From Argyresthia goedartella (Eukaryota; Arthropoda; Insecta; Lepidoptera; Argyresthiidae), in NCBI GenBank assembly GCA_949825045.1, contig OX463812.1, positions 5,564,661 through 5,628,660 of the forward strand: DNA of 64,000 nt, in the 5' to 3' direction. The notes beneath the pieces were generated by a model. The model saw only the letters and a program-made list of their open reading frames with translations. It did no database searches and was not told the DNA's origin. A program made the translations under genes and the position numbers. Positions 36,701 to 48,700 of the stretch are shown in pieces (within the stretch, counting starts at the first letter, position 1; every line of letters starts with the position of its first letter).

Positions 36701-39700
36701 CTACATTACTACTATCCAGATTCATTTGATCATAATACTCGTAATTGTGAATCTTACCTGCAGTCGCTCCGTGGTTATTATGGTTAAAAAAGAAGTAACC
36801 TTTTAGTTTTCATTTTTCTAGTGTCAGTAAGCTAGTTGCTTTGTTGTGAACGTACCCTATTTTGTAAAAAAAAATTGATCTCACAATAAGGCAGATTTAC
36901 CAAGTAGTGGTTTGAGTATGTTTTCTGAGACTGAATAAATGATTAATAAGAAAATAAATATTTGTAGAAATCAATAAAAAACGTTTTATTTAATCTAAAT
37001 AGGTACATCCCTGTTTTTTACGTCAACGTTTTTATACACAGGCGTCTATATACGTCTACGTTATTATGCGTTGTTAGCGACTTTCTATATTTTAATATTC
37101 ACTGCACAGCACTGGCGTCTATATACGTCGACGTAATTATACGTTGTTAGCGGCTTTGTATATTTTTGTCTATGCTGTACAGCACAAGCGTCTTTGTGCG
37201 TCGACGTTTTGATACATTGTTAGCGGCTATGCATATTTTGTCTACGCTGTACAGCACAGGCGTCTTTTTACGTCGACGCTCTCATTTTGTTAGCTACTCG
37301 CTTAACGTCGCTAGACGCCGATCCCCTTTGTATGAAAAAAATAAGTGCATCGCCGCATCGCACTTCGATATTGACATATTAACGTGAACGTGTTAAGGCT
37401 ATACACCCAAACGAGCTCAGTCTGTGCCAGTTGGCTGCGACCGCTCGACGCATTGGAGTGAAAAGGGTTACGTAAATATGTCTTCATGTATACTGAGGTA
37501 CTGCACAAACTTAACAGAAAAATTTAATAAAAGTAAAGAAGTGACTTACCACATGTAAGCTTTCTGCATTTTTGCTAAATCACGCTTAATTTCATTACTT
37601 TTGTATCAATTTTAACTCATATCGATGCACCACGTGGCAGCCATGTTTCGCTGAAATCATAGTTACAAAGGGGTCCACGCAGAAGTGACAACCGTCCGTG
37701 CATTATTTGTAAATTATGTAATGAATTTTTGGAAGCAGATTATTATTCATCTGAGATTGTTGGGGTTCTTAACCAATAAGTGCCATGAAGGCGTGTTACC
37801 ACGATTCTCTGAATAAATTTGTTGAAAGCTTAACATCCATAGATCCATAGACCGCGGTCAGATTCCACCAAAATCTGATCATAAAATTATGATCGGTAGT
37901 TAGTGTCACTAGCAAGAAGGCGGGCTACCATTTACCAATATTCAATCAGGTCAGATAAACATAAACACATACATACATACAGGTCAACACATTACACTTC
38001 TCTTTTTCGATTTGCTGTAGTCGGGTAAAAATACTTTTTACACAATGACTTTTAGGTATCTACAACACAAAAGCAGTGTCTGTCTTACTTCTGCGGTGTG
38101 CAATTTTGCCGCGCGCCCCGCTCCCGCGTGTCATCAAGTTGAGACACGTTTTTTGTTCCAATGATTGTAGCAGCAGCCTCGACAGATGAGGCCCAGCGTG
38201 ATGCAGATGCTCAATATTGAAACCGTCGTGCCCCCAGTAACTTCCCCTTTTTCATATTTATTACCGCAGTGCCGCGGATCGACCCTGACTCCAATGGGGA
38301 TTTAAGTGCAAAGTGATTCATAAATACATGTGCAATATCTTTAGGATGATACTTTAGTCCAACCTCAAGGTTCGCCTTACTCAGTTCTTGTAGCAACTTC
38401 TCCAGTTCCGCAGCCTTTATCGGCTTCGTCGGCGAAGCGAAGATTGTGTAACCTTCTCTCGCCGATGACAATGCCCTTGTCTTACCAAGATGTTACCGAG
38501 GTTTTGAAAACTTCTTCGAGTATGCTAATGAAAAGCTTTGGGGATAGCGGATCGCCTTGCTTCATTCCCTTTTCGATGATAAAGTGGGTCCCGGAAATTA
38601 AAGTTTTACGCCTGCTGAACTATTGTTGTAAACAGACTTTAAAATGTTAACGTAGGTTGGGTCTTTATTTTGCTTGAGTAAAGCTGTGAAAATTGAGTGA
38701 AATGAAAAGTAAAGCGGTTTGTTAATCTTCTTCGATAAGTATAGCAGGTACACGCAGTAAGCAGATACCTACCGAAGAAGGCTCGGGACAGGTATCAATC
38801 TTGGCACCAACCGAATATTTATAATAGTGTAGGGGTAACAGTTCTGATATTATGTCATCATAACCGCACGTCGAGTAAGTCGTTCCGTGGAAAAGAACAG
38901 AGTAGCATGTGTACCTACTTAAATATACCGTGTACGAATTCCGTGTACTTAGGTTGAGTTAAAAATAAACAATTTATATCAGTTTTATGAAGTGCTTTAA
39001 TTACTTTGGACAAAGTGAGAAGTGAATAACACGAACGGACTCGGAACGACTCCCTACTCAGAGTCCACGCCTGAGCAGGCCTTCAAGTGGAAATGAAGCC
39101 GCCCGCAGGGAAAGCTGGAGGCAGCGAGGGAGTAAAGATGGAAGACACAACTGAGCTGTCCACGATATCCCTGTCGACGAGGGTTCCAGAGTTCTGGAAA
39201 GAGCACCCACGTCTCTGGTTTGCTCAGTTCGAGGCTATTGTGAGTCCTCAAAAGCAAGGGTACGAGTAAAAGTACCAGTTGGCTGTATCAAAACTGGGCC
39301 GAGACGCGCTTCAACAAGTCTCGGACATAGTTTTTACACCACCAGCAACCGAGAAATACAAGGCCCTCAAGGAGCGTTTATTGAAGGTTTATGAGGAGAA
39401 CTCGGTTCGAAAAACCATCACAACTGCTACGCAAGATGAAAGACCTTGCACGAAATTGCCAAACGGATGAAGAAACGGTACGGAGGCTATGGTTGGCGCG
39501 CCAACCAGCATCGGTCCGAGTGGTTTTGACAGTGAGCCAAGACCAGACGCTGGAAAATCTTGCAAATAAAGCCGACAATATTGTGGAAAATATGACGGGC
39601 TCGAGTGAAGTGGCATCGGTGAGTAGCAGTGTCTCCACACAGATGTTTACAGTAAACGAGATAAGATCAGTTAATAAGTTGGCGCTGGAAGTAGCCGCTC

Positions 39701-42700
39701 TACGCGGCGAAGTGCAGAGCAATCCACGGCGTTTTGTGGAGAGAAACAGATCTATTCCGAGAGGCAGACCCACTTCGAGAGACAGATCCATGACGCCTAC
39801 GAGGACACCGGACAGCCCAGACTGGATGTGGCGGTTCCAATTCAGATACGGAGCTAGGGCCAGGAGATGCGAGCAGCCTTATGCATGGAAGAAGCGGTCG
39901 GAAAACTAGTAGCGGCAACCTTCGGAAAGACGGAAGGGGATGACGAAGTCGCCGCCTGGGAAAATTGTCTTTGTGTATATGACCGTAAAAATTCGTTACG
40001 GTTTTTAGTTGACACTGGGGCAAATATTTCAGTGATACCGAAAGCTAAAGTGCGTAAGTTTTTGACTCGCGAAAATGTGACATAAAGTCTGTATGCAGCG
40101 AATGGATCGGAAATCAAGAAGTATGGTACTGTTACTTTAGAGCTTAATCTTAAGTTAAGTAGGGCGTTAAAATGGACATTTGCAATCGCTAACGTAAGCA
40201 GACCAATACTAGGTGCTGATTTTTTAAATCACTATAAACTTATTGTAGACATGAGCGGTAGAAAACTCGTAGATAGACTTACTAATTTGAGCGCGTCAGG
40301 ACTTGTGACGCAGGACAGCGAGCCTAGGGTGAGCACTTTTGACTGCAAAAAAGCATGTAGTGACATTTTAGCCAGGTACCCCGATGTAACAAAACCGTTC
40401 AATCTAAAACAGGATGTAAAACACGGGGTACATCATTATATAGAGATAAAGGGTGCCCCAATCCACGCGAGGGCAAGACCATTGCCCCCAGATAGGTACA
40501 AAAGATTTAAAGAGGCATTAAGTAACATACAGGAGCTTGTTATCTGCCGCCCTTCAAAGAGTGAGTGGGCCAGCCCACTCCACGTAGTTCCCAAAAAAAC
40601 GGCGAAATTCGCCCGTGCGGGGACTACAGACAACTGAATGCTGCAACGAAGCCGGACCGGTACCCCATCCCGAGGATGCAAGATTTTACGTACGAGCTTG
40701 CAGGTAAGAAAGTTTTTACCCACATAGACGCCAATAAGGCATTTCACAACATTCCTGTAAATCCTTCAGATATTGAGAAAACAGCCATAATAACTCCGTT
40801 TGGGCTTTTCGAATTTCCCCGCATGACCTTTGGTTTTTGTAATGCTGCACAAACAAATGATGTTGTTTTAAAGGACTCAGAGCAAGTTACATGTGTGGCA
40901 AAGGGGAGCACAGGTTGCGAGAAGTCACAGCTATTTTGTTACATAGATGACGTCATAATAGCTAGTCATTGCGAAGTATGTCACAAAAAAACATTTAGAT
41001 GCCTTACTTAGGCGCTACGAACAAAACGGGCTCACGATCAACATGGGCAAGTGCCAGTTTGCCAAAGATAAGGTAGTGTTCCTAGGTTATGAGGTAACAT
41101 CCGAGGGAATCAGACCCCTCGATGAAAAAGTGGAAGCGATCAATAATTTTCACCACCCGGTGACCGTAGAACAGTTGAGACGATTTTTAGGTATGATAAA
41201 TTTTTACAGGTCAAATCTGCCCAAGGCCGTTGTACAACAACAGTAACTCCTAAAATTCCTAAATAATGCGAGGAAGCGGGATAAGACGAAGATTACATGG
41301 ACCGACGTGGCATGTGAAGCATTCGAGCGGTGCAGGTTGAGTCTTGAAAAATCCGTAATCCTTGTACACTCCTTAGATAACGTGCCCCTGGCACTAATGA
41401 CGGATGCATCGGACTCGTGCCATGGAGCAGTACTCCAGCAATGGAACGGTAACTCATGGAGACCTTTAGGTTTTTATTCGAAGAAACTCTCGGATACTCA
41501 GGCAAAGTACAGTACCTACGACAGGGACCTTCTAGCCATCTATATGGCAATCCAATATTTCAGGAATACGGTAGAGGGACTAATTATTTTCTCGGATCAT
41601 AAGCCATTAACCTTTGCATTCAGTAAGACAGATAGCAAGAAAGAGGTAGCGAGGAGAGTAAGGCAGATGTCGTTCATTAGCGAATTCACCACCGATATAC
41701 GTCATGTAAGAGGATCAATCAATCAAATCAATCCAAATCATTTATTTGTCAAACATAGGTATACAAGTTGGTAGGTAGTGCTATTGTTGCTCTATGCTTA
41801 GCCATAAAGGCCTACAAACATTTTATAGATATGTTACATACATGCATGTCTCAAAAATAATAAATCAAAACATTTTCATATAGTATCTTTAGAATCTTAC
41901 GGCGCAAGTGTAATCAAATCATAAACAAAGCTAGCGACCCAAATCAGTTGAAACTCACATTTTCTTATTGTGTAGATATTCAGCAATGGAATAGCAAATT
42001 TTATTAATTAAGACCTTTCGTAGTTCTTTTTACAAGCTTTTATTTAGTTTCACCTGTCCCGTTGTCTGTCTGTCTGTCTATCTGTCGGTAATCAAATCTT
42101 GCAAGTTAAATTTGATCCACTTCCCGGTTTCCGATTGAGCTGAAATTTTGCAGGAATGTATAAATCGGATGAAAATGCAATATTATTTTGACATAGAGCT
42201 GATCTGATGATGGAGCTGGAAGGTGGCCATAGGAACTCCGTCATTAAACGACGCAACCTCATCGAATTTCAGCTCGTTTAATTTGTCTTGACGAGTACTT
42301 TAGCACAAGAGTGTAACCAGGATCTGATGATGGAGCTGGAATGTAACCCAAAGTAATTCCATAATTAAACGACGCAACCCCATCGACTTTGGGCTCGTTT
42401 AATTTGTCTTGAGGAGTACTTTGATACTAGATGGTAACCAGGGTCTGATGATGGAGCTGGAAGGCGGCCCATAGGAACTCCATAATTAAACGAAGCAACC
42501 CCATCGAGTTTGAGCTAGTTTAATTTATTTTGACAAGTACTTTGATACTAGATGTCCTACCCCAAAGCCGAGTTAAGTCTTTAGCAGGTCTTCAAATCGA
42601 AGAACTTGGCTACTCTAGAAGTTGACTTCGAAGAAACCTTGTAATGTTGATGCATTAAAAGAAACGGATAGAATGAGAAACGTGACAAATAAATCACTGG

Positions 42701-45700
42701 TGATTGCATAACTAATTTAAAAATTATTTTACCTTACTAAAAATATGTAAAAAAATAAATACTTATAAATAATAATAATCCAAAATAATTAATAAATGAA
42801 TAAAATACATAATCTTTAAGTGCTCAAAGCAGCACATATAATGTGAACGTACTACGGACTACATAACGGAAACACGCTACTATGTGCTACGAACTACGTC
42901 GGAGTAAATCTCGATTTAAAAATACTAAAAAGTTAAAAATAAAAATAAAGATTATTTTTTTTAAAACAAGCTTTTATTAAAAATTAACTTAAAAGTTTAA
43001 AATAAATTAACTCCAATAACAAATATATCACTTTATAAGTTCATTGTAACCTTTAACGATAATTAAGCTTCTTCGTCTACGACAAAATAATTACATACCG
43101 TACATAATTATATATTTTTAACATTAAAACCTTTACACTTTAATTGTTAAATCTTCCCGTTTGTATCACAGTCCCAATTTCATGAATAAAAGCGTGTTAC
43201 ATTTTGATGGTATGATTGAGAACATTTAGCACCTTCTTTTCCTCTCGCTATCACTGACTTGACAACGTCTCCTATAGAGGCACCTGGCTCACTGTATCAG
43301 GTTACTAAAAACTCTTTTCCGATTAGTTCCTGTAGTATGCTACGAAGATGTCGCCCTTGTTGGTCAGCAATGATGACTATTCTGCGTTTGCATTTGCTCG
43401 GTGCGGTCCGTGAAGTGACATTATCTCGTGTTATCGGCTGCTGTGACATTGATTCTATACTATGCTGTTGTGATTTCATATTCAGTATTTCTGCGGGATC
43501 TTTCACGAGTTCTGTGAAAGATCTCTCAAGCTCTTGACATACGGACGGTGAGTATTGCTTTTGAAGGCCTCGTGTAAAACTCACTGGATTTGGTTTGGTT
43601 ATTGTTCTATAGGCCAGCTTAAATGGGAATTGCATTGAAGATCTTCTGGGTGTTTTTGTGGAATTGTCTATAAGTAAATCTGTGCTTGTGACCTTTTTGT
43701 ATATCTTGATATTTTTCTTGTATGACTCGTTTTCACGTTTCAAATCAAATACTTCTCTTACAAGTTTGGGAGAGTTTACAAGGAGACCTAAATACAGTCG
43801 CGGATACCTTATCGCGAGTTGAGTCAATTAAATGCCCCACGTTGATTAACTTCGCTGATTAGCTAGAGCACAGGAAACAGACGATGAAATTACATTACTG
43901 ATAAGCGGGTCGCGCGCTACTAGTTTCGAAATTAAACAATGTAACATACCTAACAAGGATAAAAAAATAATGTGCGAAGTATCCACTCAACATATTCGGC
44001 CTTATATTCCAGGAAACATGAGACGTCAAGTTTTCGATGCAATCCACGGCACCGAGCCACCCAGGAATACGAACGACTAGGAAAATTATAGCTAAGAGTT
44101 ATTTCTGGCCAGGATTAAACAAGGATTTAGGCACTTGGGCCAAAACTTGTATCGCCTGCCAAAGAGCAAATGTATTACGGCATTATATTTCCGGTGTAGG
44201 TCAATTTAAAACATGCGAGATTCGAGCATATACATGTAGATCTGGTGGGGCCGCTCCCGACTTCCCGGGAGGGGTACAGATATTTAGTTACAGTGATTGA
44301 CCGATTTACTAGATGGCCGGAGGCTTTTCCAGTAGAAACGATGACAGCGTAAGTAGTGGCCAGAACGCTGTATGAAGGCTGGATATGCAGACTTGGAAAT
44401 TGTGCCAGAATTACGACTGTCCAGGGCCGCCAATGCGAAAGCGAGTTATTTGACCAATTAATGCGTATGGTAGGTACCCGTTGGATAAGAACCACCCCGT
44501 ATCATCCCCAAAGTAACGGCATGGTAGGGCGGTGGCACCGCAGTCTAAAGGCAGCCCTAATGGCGAGACTATCGAATACCTCATGGGCAGATGAGTTGGC
44601 CACGGTTTTGTTAGGATTGAGGGCAGCAATTCGCAGTGATTCGGGCATAAATCCAGCAGAGTTAGTGTACGGTCAGACGATTAGGTTAACGGGAGAATTT
44701 TATACCCAAGGCCCCGAAGAGCGATTAGAACAACACGAAAGGGTCTGGCAGGATAAGGAAGGAGCAGTGGTCACTGTGAGATTTTCTGTTTTTTTTTACA
44801 CGTTTATTCGTTACCATTTAACTAGGCTGCGCTCCAATTTACAGCCGGCTACCATGAATAATTTCCGAGATTTTGACAAAAACGTCAAATCTGCAGAGGT
44901 TATTTCAAAGTCTAATTTCTCCTAAGCTATTGTAGCCAGAATATTGAAACCAACTAGTATCTATGTACAATCAAACCATCTGAATCATGACCCACCATAA
45001 GCTTATTTTGCTAAACCCCTTAAATGCAAGTAGGTCAAAATTCGCTTGAAGGTTTATTTCCTTGGTAACGAACTTGTTATCATTTGATTAGACACTGACA
45101 TTTAGATAGATCTTACAAGTTTGAAAATTTCAAACGAATTATTAGGCAAAAGGGTCATGACTCAGTTGGTTCGATAGTACATTGAGTTAAATTATACTCT
45201 AATGTATTATTTACAAAAGAGTTGGTTGAAAAATTCCAGAAAAAAAACACATTTTTTTTGACATTTATTTTTGACAGGTTCCTTGAAAGACCCATGAAAA
45301 TTATAATTCAAAACAAACAAACAAATATCTTTCAACACACCAAAAATTGTTTCATTCGGTTGGGTGCATCTACGCTAAAAATCGATCATTGTTCATATTG
45401 TAACATAAACATTTATTATAATATCCATGCGATGCTCATATACGTTCTATTTCTAACTGTTGCTGATATCAAAATAGGTTTGTTTACTTACTATCAAGGA
45501 GAACAACAAATGTCATTTTCTGACATATGTATGAAGTTTGATTTTCTTATTTACTTATAAACAAATCGACACTTCAAGCTAAGCTTTTGATGAAAAAGAT
45601 GTCTTCTGACTAATGCAAATGTTGTTCTACGGTTCTCCGTAAAAAAACAGGAAAAAAGTATTCATTCGTAATTCTAAAGAAGCATTGTTTTTTCCGGTGC

Positions 45701-48700
45701 TCTCAATAAAATAGTTATAAAAAATTATATTTTGTGCGAGCCATGTCGAGTGAAAGCATTCAAAACTCACACGCTGATGTTAGCTGCAAAAAGAAAAGAA
45801 AAAAGAGTGAAAAAAAGAAAAGAAAAAAAAAAAAAAAAAGATGAAAGAAAGTGAAAGAAAGAAAGAAAAAAAAAGAAAGAAAGAAAAAAAAAGTGAAAGT
45901 GATGATATAATTGTTGTAAATATGCTTTAACCTAAGTGTATAATTATTTCAGATGAAGATAATAAAAACTAAAATTTTCGAGCTTCCCATACCAACACAA
46001 ATATCCCAATTATTTCTAAGCTCAATACCAAACATTGAAATTAACCTTGCAGATGAAAACATTAGCTTAAAACGGGGCTGTGATAATTGTAGGACTGAGT
46101 ATTGGCCGACTTGGGAGGATGAGCAATGGAGTTGGGATAATCTTCGTATTTTGTATTGCCCCGATTGTTCGAATGAGTGTTATAATGACGAGTCATACTT
46201 ATAGGCATATATTTATGAATTTGGTTTGAGGTGCAATACACACAAACAGAATAAAAAGATTTTGGTTACGTATGATAAAAGATATTAATTATTTGTTTAT
46301 TTTTAGTTAGAATTTCATGGGTGTATTGTACTTGTCAAAAATAAATGTCATAAAAATATTTTTTTTACTGTACTTTTTCAAGCAACCAGTAAACACACTA
46401 CGGTATACTTTTACTCAATCTACGTAGAAAATATATATAATGTAATAAATATTTATGGTACATACAATATGAACAATGACAGATGTTTTGCGTAGATGCA
46501 CCCAACCCAATGAAACAATTTTTGGTGTGTTGAAAGATATTTGTTTGTTTGTTTTCAATTATACGTGCCTTTCAAGGAACCTGTCAAAAATAAATGTCAA
46601 AAAATAAATGTGTTTTTTTTTCTGGAATTTTTCAACCAACTCTTTTGTAAATAATACATTACATAAGAGTATAATTTAACTCAATGTACATAGATACTAG
46701 TTGGTTTCAATATTCTGGCTACAATAGCTTAGGAGAAATTAGACTTTGAAATAACCTCTGCAGATTTGACGTTTTTGTCAAAATCTCGGAAAGTATTCAT
46801 AGTAGCCGGCTGTAAATTGGAGCGCAGCCTAGTTAAATGGTAACGAACAAACGTGTAAAAAAAAAACAGAAAATCTCACAGTGGCCACTGCTCCTTCCTT
46901 AGCCTGCCAGACCCTTTAGATAAGTTACGTCAAATCATTAGGCAGACTAGACCGGCACCAAAATACCATTCAAATTGAAAGAACATGTTTGTGCACCCAT
47001 ACCTTGAGACATGTACGCACATATTTATCAGAAATGATGCCGTACGCAAGCCTTGACAGCCACCGTACGACGGGCCATTCAAGGTCAATAGGAAGTCAGA
47101 TAAATATTTCACAGTACAACTAGCTAATAGACAGACACAGGTTTCAATTGACAGACTCAAACCAGCGTATTTACTTAACGAGACCGACACTAATGACGCC
47201 ACTAGGTGTGTGCCGTCAACAAATCAGGGACAGAGTAGCGAATTATACCCCAGAATTTTCGACGAGGCCGGTTGCCTACAGAACCCCACGCCGCCGCCGC
47301 CGTCGCTGCCGTCACCACCCGCAGAGGTCGTGGAACGGCGCTCCCGCGCCGGCAGAGTTATAAAACTCCCTGTCTAATTTATGTAAAGTAAGTACTTACC
47401 TACTTAGCTAAAGTATTTTAGTACAGCGCATTTCATAGCTAACTAGAGCAACCGTTGCATATACGGCAGTTTTTTATTTAGTAATCAGTATTCGAATCTT
47501 ATAAGCAGATAACTACGTTAGACATAATTATTTTACTGTCAGATACATACACTTGGATAAAACCAGGGGTAGTGTCCGAAGTTGCTATTTTCGCAAACAT
47601 CATGGGTAGCAGAGCAAGAACTAGGAAATAATTATAGCGCAGAACGGAGCCAACAATGCGAGTCCGCGCTTTACGGACATTGAAGATAGAGTCAACAATA
47701 ACTATTTATCAACCATGGTGTTAATCGTTTGTGTGGTCATACTATACGTGTACGTAGCGTTCCAACACTACAAGAAACATACGAGAAAGTTATTTTAGAA
47801 AGAGTTGGTGATGTCAAACTAAGACTAAAATGTTTAGTCAAAATCTTCGCGGATCCTGAACGAAACTTATACAGTGTCTGCTTACGTATGCGAATGTCTT
47901 AGTGTATAGTGTTCTCTTTTGTTTTTTTTCTTGGTTGTGTATTATAAATGTAATAAATCGGCGTTGTCACGACAATAGTTTGAAGGAGTTGAATTAGTTT
48001 ATGGCAGGAAATGTTTCGTGATAACTACCACAGTCTTATCATAAATAAGTAGGTATTGAATTTAAAGTCGGACATCGAAACACATGTTACCGCGATTGTC
48101 ATTGCTTTGGTTTTACAAAAAGAAACCTTATATTTTTTTTGTGTCACGAAATGTAATTAAGAAAAGTGTTGTATATTGACTTATGTATTTGTGTTAGTGT
48201 AAAGGCGTAGTATCATATCAGTTCTCATAACCCCAGTTTGTGTTCAAGTTGATATTTATAGCTCAGGATGTAACAAGATGGGTTTGGCAGAAGTAATAAA
48301 ATAAATGCAGATAGGTACCTATTTTATTCTTGAAACTCAATTGTTATTGTAAGTATGGGTGTCACAGGAACTCAGTCAGCAACTACGTTGTATTGTGGGT
48401 CGTGAGTAGGTACTTGCATTTAGGAATAATGTATGATGTACTACCGACAAAAATCTAGTTGTAATATTGTATTATTTAATTATTCTTCTTTTTTTTCAAA
48501 AAGGGGGGGATGAGTGTAGGGTATCAGTTCTGATATGTCAGCATAATGTGAACCTACTTATATATACCGTGTACTAATTCCGTGTACTAAGGTTGAGTTA
48601 AAAATAAACAATTTATATCAGTTTTATGAAGTGCTTTAATTAACAGTCCCCTAAAATAGGTATGCAAACGATATGTGCAACATATTCATTAGCGAGTCTG

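Larger units (their letters stand above)
41725..43805 (-). mobile_element. LINE inserted in the gypsy element
   Basis: Between gypsy RHVRGSIN (ends about 41728) and LSRVESIKCPTL (from about 43808) lies about 2.1 kb not of gypsy origin. It is a minus-strand LINE piece with an ORF1-like frame at its 5' side (43827-43297) and 3'-UTR-like sequence with 120-bp tandem repeats. No RT is present, so the copy is internally deleted or non-autonomous. Confidence 0.65.
44738..46917. mobile_element. Unrecognised long-terminal-inverted-repeat element
   Basis: 44738 to about 45425 (minus a 208-bp MITE) and about 46440-46917 are inverted copies, about 480 bp each, with high identity over long blocks. The ends begin AAAGGGTCTGGCAGG on both sides. 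Between them lies one small gene (45743-46204) and a purine tract. No known transposase, polymerase or integrase is visible, and I see no target-site duplication. It sits inside the gypsy integrase gene. It could be a non-autonomous DNA transposon or a fold-back element. Confidence 0.72.
38828..48642 (+). mobile_element. Decayed Ty3/gypsy element with nested insertions
   Basis: The LTRs (38828-39003 and 48515-48642) share 'tatatcagttttatgaagtg' and more; the right copy lacks about 48 bp. A polypurine tract AAAAAGGGGGGGA ends just before the right LTR. Gag, protease, RT, RNase H and integrase are in gypsy order but full of stops. A LINE (41725-43805) and a long-inverted-repeat element (44738-46917) are inserted in it. 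I see no clean target-site duplication. Confidence 0.85.

Noticed and set aside
42201..42560. Regular repeats resembling a CRISPR array
   Set aside because: Units are about 120 bp, contiguous, without unique spacers, and in an insect genome; they are ordinary tandem repeats in a LINE 3' region.
44772..46889. Transib-like ends (CACTGTG / CACAGTG) of the long-inverted-repeat element
   Set aside because: The inverted similarity continues about 30 bp further out on both sides and no 5-bp duplication flanks CACTGTG, so these are not the termini.
38820..48650. Target-site duplication for the gypsy element
   Set aside because: Flanks AATAG and ACAGT do not match under any boundary I tried; the element may have recombined or the LTR ends may be eroded.
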